A DNA stretch of 64,000 nt from Conus ventricosus (lineage: Eukaryota > Mollusca > Gastropoda > Neogastropoda > Conidae), in assembly GCA_018398815.1 (NCBI GenBank), contig CM031616.1, positions 74,882,504 through 74,946,503 on the forward strand. The letters run 5' to 3'. The translations under genes and the position numbers were made by a program. Positions 35,757 to 46,187 of the stretch are shown here, one piece after another; position 1 is the first letter of the stretch, and the number at the start of each line of letters is the position of its first letter. The notes below the pieces were generated by a model. That model saw only the letters and a program-made list of their open reading frames with translations, searched no databases and was not told where the DNA came from.

Positions 35757-36479
35757 AATGAAAGAAAAAAAAACTTCACCTCCCCTACTCCCCACCCGCC
35801 ATCGAGTGCCCACAAGGACGATGCCCCTAAGCGGTTCTCCAGCAAAGGGAAACACCAGGGTTATAGTGCAGGTACACACTGTGTGACACGCACTCCACCC
35901 CATCCACCAGGCTCATGACCAACTGCCGGAACGGACAGGAGGCCACTCACCTGGCTTCCAGGGCAAGCAACGTGGCACACGGTTTGACCCATGCCATGCC
36001 CACACTGTAAAGGCGACCGGTTGACAGCATTGGGCCCCATGCTGCCCCCCGTCTAGAGGAAGTCCAGGCCAAAGTAGCGTGTTGAGGGGCGCGGATCCTA
36101 CTCCGAATCCCTCTCAACCACCAGGACACCATTCTCCCCCGACACGGGTCGCACCGCACGGTCAACACGGTGGACCAAGAGGCCACAGAGAAAATAGAAA
36201 GTGATACAGAAGACTTGTGAAAAAAGGAAAATAGGATAAAGATCCGTAAAGACAGAAGATAGACAAAACAGGAAACTGCAGATTAATAAGGAGAATGTTG
36301 AAAGAGAAATGCAGGTGAAAGAACCATGGGTAGGCAGAAAAAACACCAAAAAACAGAGAAAAAAGAAAGCCCACTTAAAACAAAGTCCCACCCTCAAGGG
36401 GCACAAGAGGGTGACCCTGAGAACTAAAAATAAGACACCCCACCCAGGTCCCCCAGGGCAGACCCCGGTGGGGGCAATG
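35757..36479 (-). other. LINE copy A 5' UTR
   Basis: GC-rich then purine-rich sequence upstream of ORF1 on the minus strand, beginning at a G/C-rich end (CCCCCACCGGGGTCTG). Copy B has a similar start at 32205. An internal promoter is expected for this LINE class but no specific motif was identified. Confidence 0.5.
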
Positions 36480-36549
36480 TTTTTTTTGTTAAAAGATTTT
36501 TTGTTTACTATTGAGTAAACGTCTATATGTAATTCTACTATCAACATAC

Positions 36550-37474
36550 TTAAGCCTTAACTGGTTTTTGTAATTTCTTGACTTTACAGCGACTGAACAT
36601 CCTCCACCAACGTCTCATTTCTTTTTTTTTAGCTGTTCTGCACTCGTAGTCGAACCAACTATTGGATTTAGGGCCGCTGCTGATTCTACGTTTCATACAT
36701 TCTGCTGCCTGAAGTAATTCTTCATTTAGACATTTCACTGCTTCGTCAACTGACATTGTCCTGAGATTTATGGTGGCTTTGTTCAGAGCACATTGAAAAT
36801 CATTGCTATGTATGTACTGGCAAAATAGCTCTTCCTTATCTTTGTCCCAAACAATTTTCTCTGTAAATGTTACTGTAGGCTCATCGTCCTTGTTTCCATT
36901 ACAATTTATACTCAATACCATTGGCATATGCTTAGAGCTGTACATTTCGCCCACTTCTATTTGCATGGTTTTGTGATTCATTTCTTTTGAACAAATAGAA
37001 TAGTCTATTACACTGCTGCCAGTCGAACACACATATGTAAATTTTCTCTCTTCGTCCCCGGCACAAGATCCGTACAAAATCGTTAAATTGCAAACAGCAC
37101 AGAGCTCAAGAAGAACACGACCAAAGTGGTTAGCAGTTTCGTCCCGAGATTGCCTCTGCTCACATAAATCAGACTGGATAAAGTCATTATCATCTTCTGC
37201 TTCATATGAAGTAGCATTTAAGGAACCAGTCCTTGCATTGAAATCACAACACAATAAAAACTCGTACGGTTCGTTTTGAGACTGGACATAATCAAGAATA
37301 CATTCTTCAATCCCATTTATACTGGACCTGAAGGGAATATGGGGCTGTCTGTAGTAAGGACTGTCAGGAGGACATACATAGGCACCGCACAATATCAAAT
37401 GATTTTTGTTCATTAACATGCTTTTATCGAACTCTATCACCACAATATTATCTTTTGAAATGTCTGATGATTTG

Positions 37475-37480
<6 letters not shown>
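36550..37480 (-). pseudogene. LINE endonuclease-domain fragment
   Basis: About 310 codons open on the minus strand after excluding the microsatellite-encoded Leu/Ser start. It shows the exonuclease-endonuclease-phosphatase fold of non-LTR elements: 'LILCGAYVCPPDSPYY', 'FLLCCDFNARTG' (catalytic Asp/Asn), 'SSVIDYSICS', then 'SSKHMPMVLS', where the usual S-D-H has Lys in place of the catalytic Asp. The N-terminus with the first Asn/Glu is missing, cut at a (GA)n tract. It ends about 70 bp from the 5' end of LINE A. It is a different family from LINE A. Confidence 0.75.

Positions 37481-37560
<80 letters not shown>
37478..37560 (+). repeat. (GA)n microsatellite, about 41 units
   Basis: Uninterrupted GA repeat between the minus-strand endonuclease fragment and the plus-strand RT fragment. 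Confidence 0.95.
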
Positions 37561-37562
<2 letters not shown>

Positions 37563-37564
<2 letters not shown>

Positions 37565-37688
37565 TGGATAAACGATGGCAATATGATGCCCGTGGTGAAT
37601 GCGTGTAAGGACCTAGGTGTTTATTTTTCGACAAAATTAAGTCTTACTGTGGCATGTAAGGATATGGCTAGCGAGGCAAAAAGGGCAC
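37563..37688 (+). pseudogene. LINE RT C-terminal fragment, cut by LTR
   Basis: Plus-strand reading gives 'VNACKDLGVYFSTKLSLTVA' followed by 'MASEAKRAL', the pattern of the region just after the RT palm ('LGVxFS...SKAKRAL') in many LINEs. It stops at the LTR of the gypsy element (37689). The continuation is not found after the right LTR (47935). Confidence 0.65.
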
Positions 37689-39329
37689 TGTCACGTGCCC
37701 TACCAGCGACCCCTAGGGGTCACCAGGAAGACAGCAACACCCCCCCCCGATCACCGGCAGCAGACTCCACACTGACTCACACCTTTCACCCCTCCAGCAA
37801 AAACGACGTAACAGCATCTGCCTCTCCAGGAGCCCAATTCAAAAGGGGAACCTTTTTAATGCCAATTGACCCTATTATTTCCAAACGGTACCAAGGGACC
37901 AACCGACACGCCAGAAATATTTAAATACAGGTTCTCTGGGGTGGGAAGTCTAGGGTATAACACTATAATAAAAAAAAAACTTTGGGGACCTCAGTCGGCC
38001 GGGGCCCAGGGACCTGTAGCAACGAGTGAGGGAAAACGACAGGCCAGGGAAATCATGGGGGTCTCCTCATCAACATTACCAATATGAATATATATTAAAC
38101 TCAAACGCAATCATCATAGCATATCAATAACAACGAAAACCAATGACCCCTCTCCAAATGTGGCATAAATAGGTGACTACACGAATCGTGTGTGTTGGTG
38201 CGAGTTCAATCCCAGTAGGCGTCGCGGTCCTCAGCAGACGAACCCCAAAAGTCGCAGCTTGGCACAGAAGGGGGCAATGGGTCTCTGTTTAGTCTCTTAA
38301 GCTGTCTTGGCGCTTGGACTTAGGCGACGTCCATGACTGGGCACGCTGGGTTTTTTTTTTAAATGACACAGATTCACTAGACGATCACCTGCACATACGT
38401 GATGGAACGACGAACGATGAACCAGTTTGGAGGTGACACAAAACTATAGTAGTGCAGATGGCGCTGGTGAAGGTTGACCACTTCTCCCGTCGACTCCCAC
38501 ACCCCAGTCCGCACCGCTGCAGTCGAAAACTCTTGAAGCGGTGCTGCGCGGGACCGGGGGGGGGGGGGGGGAGAAAAAAAGAAAAGAAAAAGAGGAACAA
38601 CGGGGACGGAGAGTCCCGGATGGCTGTTCCGGGACAGGGATGTAGAACCGTCTGAGGCCGGGCTGTGCAGGCTTCTCGACGGTCCCCCGGTGACGCTGCC
38701 CGCCTGTAGCGAGGACCCAGCGACCTGCGGCAGCTCGTCCCTCCAGGCCGCGACTAAGGCTGCGGGCCACTTGCTCCAAAGCCCTGGAACAGAGAGCTAT
38801 AACCCGGGCTACGATATGTCCAACCCACAACGATGCATACTAGGTGTGTAGAAATGTCCATGTACACACATCCTCCAATACACACTCACGCAAAAACAAC
38901 CACAACCAAAATATCGACTATTTCTCCCGTTCACTGCAAAACCGTCGTCACGCCAAAAAAAACAAACCCAAATTCAGATTACAAGGAAGCAAGGGAGGGA
39001 ATCCGAGCCATGTACGGGTTGACTGCGCCAGCCAGCATCATATCCAATAATGTCGGCTGATGCCATCGGGGAAAAAAAAAACAAAAAACTAACTTCACTA
39101 CTCGGACTGAAAACGTGGAATGATTTCCCCCGTGACCCAGGGAAATCTTCGGGTTAGATATCCCACAGTAAGTTTTCCCTCTTTAGCTATAACCGTTAAC
39201 AATTCAGAACAAGACATTGGAACCAATGGAGAGACAACAAAAAAGAAATTATTTCACATTTTAAATGAACGAACAAGACAACCATCAAAAAAGGGAAAAA
39301 AAGAGGAAAAGGAGGGAGAGAGAGAAAGG

Positions 39330-39414
<85 letters not shown>

Positions 39415-39985
39415 GAGAAGAGAGGGGGGAACGGTACTAGTTGCTAACGTTACCTAAGGCCAAGGATCCAACCCTGATCCCCTCAAAAGCTGTAATCATC
39501 TAATACAAAATGTGGTGAAGGATGAATAAACCAAAAAAAAAAATTTTAATGCTTACCCCATCCGGCTCGTGGAGGAAGTAGGAATGAGACAGCTCAGCAG
39601 TGTTGGCCTCAAGACCTATTGAAAGGCGTTACCACTGGTCGACCAACGAGAGCCCTGATGTCACCCGCTTCGCCTAGCTAAGTCCCCTCCTCTAGCACAC
39701 TAAATAGAACTCCTAAAAATACTAACAGGGGAGGAGAACTCCGGCAGACCTACTAGAGTTAGTTCCCCTCGCATTTGCCCTCGAGACGGGCGACAGAAAG
39801 GTGAATTGAGTGATGCGCGTAAAGCACGAGGGTTTCTTAGAATCAACCTGAACATGACACTGGTTTCTGGGATGAACAGAGAGGTCCTTCGATCGCAAGA
39901 AAAAAAAAAAAAAAACTACCTGACAGTGGAAAAAAGTTTCAGTCGAGGCCTTCACGCCTGTCAGATGTGTCAGACAGTCGTGACA
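37689..39985 (-). repeat. LTR (3' LTR of element copy 2), long form
   Basis: A 2297-bp LTR beginning TGTCACG and ending CGTGACA. It includes the (GA)n-containing block (about 39020-39580) missing from its 5' partner. Confidence 0.88.
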
Positions 39986-39989
39986 AACC

Positions 39990-40545
39990 CCCGACCTAAG
40001 CCTTTTTCTTACTGAAAGACAACAAGACAGGGACTGTCCACAGACTAAAAAGGAGTGTTACACAGACAGCCTATTCTTCCATAGACACCGGGGGGAAGAC
40101 ACTCAATGCATCTGGCAAACCCCAGTTTCTGAACTCCTTGATGGCTCTGAAAGTGAAAGTGTGAGCTTGGAGCTTCCATGGCCAACGCCATGAGTCTTTT
40201 ACTTACGGGCTGGATCTGCAAGGTAACTGAGAGGTGGTGGTCGCTCATCGACCACGAATGCCTGCCATAGAGGAGGGGTAGAAATCGCCGAATGCCCCAA
40301 ACTACGGCGAAACACTCCAGCTCAAAGGTGTGAAATCGACGTCTGGTGTCAGATAACTATTTGCTGGCGTAGGCGACGGGCTGAGACCCTGCCCCCTGGT
40401 CTTGCAAACAGCACTGCGCCTAACCCTCGCCAAGGCATCCGTCCTCAGGACATGGGTAACTCTGGGTAGGAAGCACCAAAACAGGTCTGGAGCAAAGCTT
40501 GTCCTTCAGGGTGATAAATGCCTCCTCACAAGCCATCCCAAGTAA
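39990..40545 (-). pseudogene. Retrotransposon RNase H region, copy 2
   Basis: Collinear with 2450-2995. Fragments of the RNase H and of the preceding connection domain are readable in changing frames. More indels than copy 1; 'CEEAFITLKDKLCSRPVLVLP' remains recognisable in part near 40500. Confidence 0.7.
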
Positions 40546-40599
40546 CCGACGATGGAGGCCTCCCTTGGTCTTTTCAGTCAAAGGCCAAGGCCTATCACG

Positions 40600-41340
40600 G
40601 CGAAAACCAGGTATAAACCGTCTAATAGTAGCCAGCCAACTCAAAGAATCCACCACGGGTTTTAAAAAAAGTTTGTTTCTCGTGGGTTGGCTTCTCCATC
40701 CCCTGCTGCCTGACCCAGCTGTCTTCCTCTGGAAGCATGAACTCCCCAGCCTAATAATGACCCTGAAGGGCGATCTCCTGTTGGCCCAAGACCCACTTTG
40801 TTGGTCTAGCTGCCAACCGTACCTCTCTGAGCCTACCCAGGAGAGCTCCTCAGTGACATCTGTTGGTCTTCCCATGAAGGCTAGCCACTAACTACATCAT
40901 CCATGAAATTGTGAAGATACGGACTTTGGAGAGCGCCAGGACAGACTCCATAACCCTACTGAAAATTGCCCCAGGCAGTTTTCAGGCCGAAAGGCATTGA
41001 CCTCCATTGAAAACGGTCCTCCTGAGTAGAAAAGGCAGTGACCGGCCTTGCTAGCAGGTGCCATAGGAATCATGCCAGTAACCTTTGGTTAGGTCAGCTT
41101 GGAAAAGTATTGTGCCCTTTGGAGTGGCAAAAAATTAGTCAATATCTGGTAATGGTTCGGCATCGAACTTCAGACCAATTTAGTCGCTGTACTCAATACA
41201 GAAGCTGATCCTGCCGTCTTTTTCCTTACGACGGACAATCGGGGCCGAGTATGGGGAAACAGCTGGCCTCTATGACCCAACTGCAACATGCTTGGCACTA
41301 CCTCATCTTTGATCACCCGTTTGTTGTGGAATAAAGTATT
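40600..41340 (-). pseudogene. Retrotransposon RT region, copy 2
   Basis: Collinear with 3068-3770. Nucleotide identity is high, but indels about every 50-100 bp leave no long open stretch. The F-M-D-D catalytic box is present around 40890-40905. Confidence 0.75.
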
Positions 41341-41344
41341 GCTT

Positions 41345-42830
41345 CACCCAACAGGCCTGGTCAGACTCAAGACGAGATTGCACTCACCGACCAGAACATT
41401 GCAGGGGAAGGTCAGTGAGGATATCTGGTATTCTCGAACAGCAGTTTAAGCTCTGAAACTTCTCGGACCCCAATGACGTTTGTTGATTTCACATCAAGTC
41501 CAGCATCCTTCCTGTTGGAGTGAAGGAGGGGAATACCTTGAGCTCCGGCGTTTTCGACTTCTTGGAACTCGTCCATCCCCATGGAGTGAGCAGGCACACA
41601 ATCTTTCTCTCCAGTGATATCTCTTCAACTGGTAGCGGTATAACTTGGTTTACCACGTTACATAATTCTGTAGTCCCAGTCTTCCAACCCCTCTCTACGA
41701 CTTATGTAAGGTCCTGCCATCGAGTTGCAACATATTCTTTTGAGTTGGGGAGAAGCAGTAACACCTCGACGCCAGCCTCGAACCATCTCTCTCTAGCCTG
41801 CGGTCATAGTGCCGTTTGTACCGTTCCTTAGCCTGGCCAGGTACTTCTGGGCCAACTCACAGGGAGAAGAGACCTAGTTTCTGAGGTCATGAGAATTCAA
41901 CCCTCAACTTACCAGGCTCGCTGGCGGTTTCCACTTGTGTCCAGTGGTACCTCAAGATGCCATAGGCCCCCGGATCGTGCTCCGTATAGGAGCCGAATGG
42001 AGAAGAATTATCAGAGACTCCTGAGGGCACCTCCCTGAAGGCAAAGAGGACAGAGGAAATGTACTTGACCCATCTCTTGTGCTTTTCTTGACAGAGTCGG
42101 CGCAATGCTTGCTTAGCGTTGCATATATCCGCTCGACAAGGCCATTGGCCATCGCGTGATAATCTTAGTGGTCCTTCCCCATGAGTTGGAGGGCTGGTGA
42201 TCACGCTCAGTCATCAGTTGGGAAGTGAACTGGGTCCCCCGTCTGTAAATGAACCTTCGTCTGGGATTCCTGTACGACAAATTTCCCACAGTGCATCTGC
42301 AATGCCTCTGAGTCCCATAGGGCCCTGAAGAGCAACTGCCTCGGGTATCTCGTGGGCATAATCCCACTAACACGAGATGTAGCGATGCCCCCGACGGATG
42401 AATGAAAGATCGCCCTACCAGTCAACCCCTACCTTTGAAAAAAGAGTGGCCACTAACGGGCAACCTAGGCGGCACTCTGGTGTTTCCTCTCCCTTTGGAG
42501 TCTTGCGTTGACATGAGGGGTCGCATGTCCCGCACAAACTCCACACTGACATACTGATCCCTGGCCAAAAAAGTCGTGTTGTAATCCTCTCCAGGGTTCG
42601 TTGACTCCCATATGCCCTGCCTGGGCGAACTCATACCGTGCTTGAGGGACCACATGCCTCAAAGACACCGGGTGTTACCCACCTGTCTCACTTGGGTCCT
42701 ACCGTCCCTGAAACATGCGGTACAGAATGCCACCCTTGATCTGATATTGCACTTAACCCACCTCGAGAAGAAGTCCCTTCTGCAAGCTTTCCTCAAGGTG
42801 CCTGACCTGATCGTGCAGTTGTAGCCGGAT
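41345..42830 (-). pseudogene. Retrotransposon integrase region, copy 2
   Basis: Collinear with 3771-5214. Pieces include 'NGLVERIYATL' near the catalytic Glu, 'RGTQFTSQLM' near the second Asp, and the GPY/F-encoding region around 41700. Frames are broken far more often than in copy 1, where the same core is open for 242 codons. Confidence 0.78.
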
Positions 42831-42839
42831 CATAGGCTG

Positions 42840-43400
42840 CCCGATTCACGGCCATCGCAGGACTAGGACCTAAAGGTTTAAGGACAGTTTCAAGCCTCTC
42901 GGCCCTGAGCTTGAGCTCTGGTCTCGACAGCCATAGCTGACTCTTGGGTAATTCGTTCGAGACTCCTGATTTCCTGGTTCTCGATCAACTGTAAATCCAA
43001 TCAAAAGGGAGTACAGTGCTTAACAAGGGCTACCGCCCACACCTTCCCCTGGAAGTAAGGCGTGACCTGACCTGAACTTGCACAACAGCCATGTCTCCTT
43101 AAACTTGGCCTCACCCCTTGAAACTGACATCCTGTCCTCGTGGTGCATATCCTGCGGGCACCATTTCTTCATCCACGAAAACAGTGGAAGCTCCAGTATT
43201 CCTTGAGGGCTTCAACAACGGTACCCACCACGACGCTGGAGCCAACTTAGGTGCCAGAGTATGTTTGTGAGGTACTACCTGCGGCACATGTATGAGGGAT
43301 CTTTCGCTGGGTATTGGAGGGACTTCTCCGAGGGGAACTACCCTGAGCATCTTCAAGGCAGCTACCCAGTGTTCACAAAACATGACATAGGTCCATTCCC
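42840..43400 (-). pseudogene. Retrotransposon protease region, copy 2
   Basis: Collinear with 5264-5769. The region around 'TGASTVFVDEEMV' carries the active-site neighbourhood; in this copy a one-base change turns the codon run before it, so the D of D-T-G is in another frame. It is followed rightwards by the PIF/Harbinger remnant. Confidence 0.65.
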
Positions 43401-43691
43401 CGTGGCGCCCCCCGCCCCGAAGCCTAGGGGCCGGTTTTGTGGAATGTACAAGCCGTGAACAATTAGTGTCACTGACTATCCCATTTCATGAGTTTGTCAT
43501 CTGACTTTAAAGTCATGCTTTGAAAAGTTTGCAATTTCAAGCAGTGACAACCGAATTTACAACGAAGTCAGCAACAATGATTGCCCTTATTATCAAACGT
43601 TACCGACTATTTTTACCCAGGGTTTTTCCCGCGAAGTAAACTTTCTGTTTCAACCTAGCATGCGCAGTGACTTGTTTACGCAGCATCCATC

Positions 43692-44068
43692 ATGGCAGAC
43701 GAAACCGGGCAAAAGCAAAACGGCAGAAGAAACCTAATTTCTCTCCTTCTGAAAAAGGAAGTGCTCTTCATGAAAAAGAATTAATCGCAGGATTGTTGTA
43801 TTATCGATTTTTACAAACGCTAACACAAACAGAAAAAAAGGAGAAATGGTGAGTATCGCCGAAAAGTGAATGCTGATGGAGCCAACTGCCGTACCTGCGA
43901 GCAAGTTAAAAAAAAAACGGTTTAAAGATGCCAAAAAGCAATACCTTGACTTCAAGCGAGAAGTCGGCAAAACTGGAGGCGGAACACCTCCTGTACCTGT
44001 TCCCTTTGAGGACATCATCGCCGAAATCATTGGCGAAAATACTGGCCTTGCAGATGGTATTCCAGGAG
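43692..44068 (+). pseudogene. Harbinger Myb/SANT-like protein, first exon, copy 2
   Basis: MADET start at 43692. It encodes 'NFSPSEK', 'ALHEKELIAGLL', 'TQTEKKEKW', and 'FKDAKKQYLDFKREVGKTGG' then 'PVPFEDIIAEIIGENTG', matching the layout of Harbinger SANT/Myb-like accessory proteins. The exon ends GAG followed by the donor GTAAGT (44069). Two or three one-base indels break it. The downstream exon is absent. Confidence 0.75.
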
Positions 44069-44406
44069 GTAAGTAACGATCGATCACCCTGCACACTGTA
44101 CTTTGATCGATTCTGATCATGTCACCGATCGCATTTTGGTATGTTCCAATGGCATAAAACCGAAGAGCAACACACTTGTAAACAGGGTTGCAGCGTGATT
44201 CCTCTTTTCTCCACTTTGGGTCTGAGTCTATGCTCAATGAGATCAGTCAAATAATATATGGTTGCGAGATGAAAACGAAATTTCTTGTAAATCCTCTCGT
44301 CGTCAAAAGTTTTCAACGGGTTAATCCTTTCTCGAATTCTTCTTCTTCTTCTCAGACTCGACGGTTCCGCATGTACGCGAGGGCAGCCATTTTGTTTCGT
44401 TGTCAT
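44069..44406 (-). pseudogene. HARBI1-like transposase, N-terminal part, copy 2
   Basis: The first ATG is at 44406. 'RINPLKTFDDERIYKKFRF' and 'YYLTDLIEHRLRPKVEKRG' are followed, after one frame change, by 'VALRFYAIGTYQNAIGDMI' and 'QSTVCRVIDR'. This is the DNA-binding N-terminus of PIF/Harbinger transposases. The DDE nuclease is missing. Reading past 44080 runs antisense to the SANT exon. Confidence 0.8.
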
Positions 44407-44592
44407 TCGATTGTCCACCGAAATCGAGGGTGTAAATTTCTAGCTTTAGTCACTGGTTTTCACCCCACTGACAACGGTTGTCAGCGGTTGTGCATCGCGG
44501 ACTTTTATTGTCAGTGAAATTGTCAGTGGATTGTCAGCCTATTGTCATTGTCTGCCGATTGTAAGCTGATTGTACACGGTTGAACATTCCAC

Positions 44593-45927
44593 CCCAGGAT
44601 TGAGAGTTCCTACTCTGAGAGCTAGCACTAGACTCGTCAGTAGGTCCCTTTGGACGTTGTGAGTCCCTTTGAACTTGCGACAGTCCCTTTTGATGTGACC
44701 CGACGCCCACAATAAAAACAGCCGGAGTTGGGGTTAGAATTCTTCCTTACAGTTTGGTCCTGAGAGAAAGTAGGGGAAAGGGCAGGCTTTTCCTCTGAAC
44801 TTGGAGTTGAGGTCCTAGCGGCTTTCTCGGCTTTGGCCCCTTGCCTAGCTTCTGCAAAAGTCTCTGCTAATTCGACCGCGGCTTTGAACGTAGTAGGTTT
44901 CTGTTCCTTTATCCTTATCTGCAACTCTTCGGAAGCAACATTGAGGAGCTGCTCTAACAGGACCAAATCTTTAAGGGGTAACCCAGAAACTTGGAGCCAA
45001 TGCTCCAATGTTCTCCGCAGTCGTTCACCGAACTGGGTAAAGGTCTCATCGCCTTTTTTCCTCATTTCCCTGAACCTACGTCTGTAGGAATCAGGTCCTA
45101 ACCGGAAATGCTTCAATAAAGCCATTCTGAAAGCTGGAAAATCTGCGCCGGGTGGGAGCGAGTTGAATGCTTCCCTGGCCTTACCCTTAACAGAACCTGA
45201 TAGGTGCAGCACCATGTCCGCCTCTGACATTCCACACATATGAGCTACAGTTTCAAAATGGTCAAGGAATTCTTCAACATCTTCATCATGCTGAAGTTCG
45301 GGCATCTTTAACTTGGGAAGAGGTTTAGTTTCACGACCCCCCTCCCTCTCGCTTAGGGATAACTTGTCCAAAATCAGTTCTAACTCCCCTCTCCTCTCCT
45401 GTTCTCTCACCCTTTCCTGCTCGAACCGTTGTTCCTCCTGCCATCTCTCTCTCCTCAATCTCTCCTCTCTCTGCATTTCCCTCGCCAACCTCTGTTCCTC
45501 CCTTATTCTCTCCCTCTCCTCTCTCCTCTCCCTCTCCCGGCGTTCTTCCCTCATCCTATCCCTCTCTCTCTCTTCTTGCATAAACATCAAGAGAGGTGTT
45601 AGGTCCGTGCCTTTGGAGAGAGAGGGGAGAAGTATCTCGGGAGTCAGAGGAGTCTGCAGACTTGTAGCACCATGAGCGGCCTCAGACCGAAGAGTACTCA
45701 TAAAGGCGGCTCTTCTGGCAGCTTCGTCTCTTCTGGCCTTAATTTGTTTCGACAAACTGTCCCAATCCAGATCGACTGCCCCCATACCTGTGGGGGTTGT
45801 GCGTAGGGGTGCTGGGTGCGGTGCTATACACAACCGAACTAGTCGTCACTACATTAGTAGAAACTGCCGTCACTATCTTGTGCTGCGACCGTGTCACAGG
45901 TCTTGACGGTCTAGGATCGCTCGCCAT
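44593..45927 (-). pseudogene. Retrotransposon gag with SCAN-like domain
   Basis: The ATG at 45927 (MASDPRPSRP) is chosen because it follows the 240-bp leader after the primer binding site. A 2-base loss near 45798 shifts the frame, after which it is open for nearly 400 codons (44637-45833). Order: basic N-terminus, a long Arg/Glu-rich coiled coil (about 45360-45600), then a capsid core with 'MPELQHDEDVEEFLDHFE', 'FRMALLKHFRLGPDSYRRRF', and 'LPLKDLVLLEQLLNVASEEL'. The last segment resembles the vertebrate SCAN domain, which is reported to derive from Gmr1-like gag. It ends in a CCHC zinc knuckle that is out of frame here because of one missing base near 44708. Confidence 0.85.
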
Positions 45928-46164
45928 GACCCCAACTAAAAAAAAAACAGGCACCTGGGAGGAAAGTACGGGCTGTGAAACAGGGTACTAACGCTAACGG
46001 GAGAAGCCAAGTCTTGAGTTCACCCGACCAAGTCGACACCCTTCAGCCACCTAGTAGTGATTGTGAGGAACTGGCAAAGCAAGCGCTGAAACGGTCTCTG
46101 GGCAGACCGGCGGAGCCAGGCAGAGCTCCCCACCAACAATGAGAGGGGCTCGGAATATCTGAGA

Positions 46165-46182
46165 ATCCTGGACGAGCCCCCA
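46165..46182 (-). other. Primer binding site, tRNA-Pro type
   Basis: Minus strand reads TGGGGGCTCGTCCAGGAT, five bases downstream of the 5' LTR end. It is complementary to the 3' end expected for a tRNA-Pro and matches the proline-type site of murine leukaemia virus at 17 of 18 positions, from memory of that site. Confidence 0.82.
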
Positions 46183-46187
46183 CAAGA

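Larger units (their letters stand above)
32216..36479 (-). mobile_element. Jockey-like LINE, copy A (3' truncated)
   Basis: Minus-strand LINE with a 5' UTR (35757-36479), ORF1 (34400-35756) and ORF2 (endonuclease and start of RT, 32216-34320). Its RT ends abruptly near 32216, where the 5' end of copy B begins. A 482-bp LINE tail (33633-34114) is inserted in its endonuclease. Several one-base frameshifts are present, so it is not active as given. Confidence 0.8.
43439..44592. mobile_element. PIF/Harbinger DNA transposon, internally deleted, copy 2
   Basis: A 1154-bp insertion with imperfect inverted ends starting GTGGAATGT. Same position within the gypsy element as in copy 1. The plus-strand SANT exon and minus-strand transposase N-terminus converge and meet in the middle, so their distal parts were removed by one internal deletion. 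Confidence 0.82.

Noticed and set aside
37406..37924. 172-codon frame spanning GA repeat, LINE fragment and LTR
   Set aside because: A chance fusion of three unrelated sequences; only the LINE RT piece (37563-37688) is meaningful.
43734..44237. One continuous 167-codon minus-strand protein
   Set aside because: Only its first part is transposase; the remainder is the antisense of the SANT-like exon, so the fusion is not a real protein.
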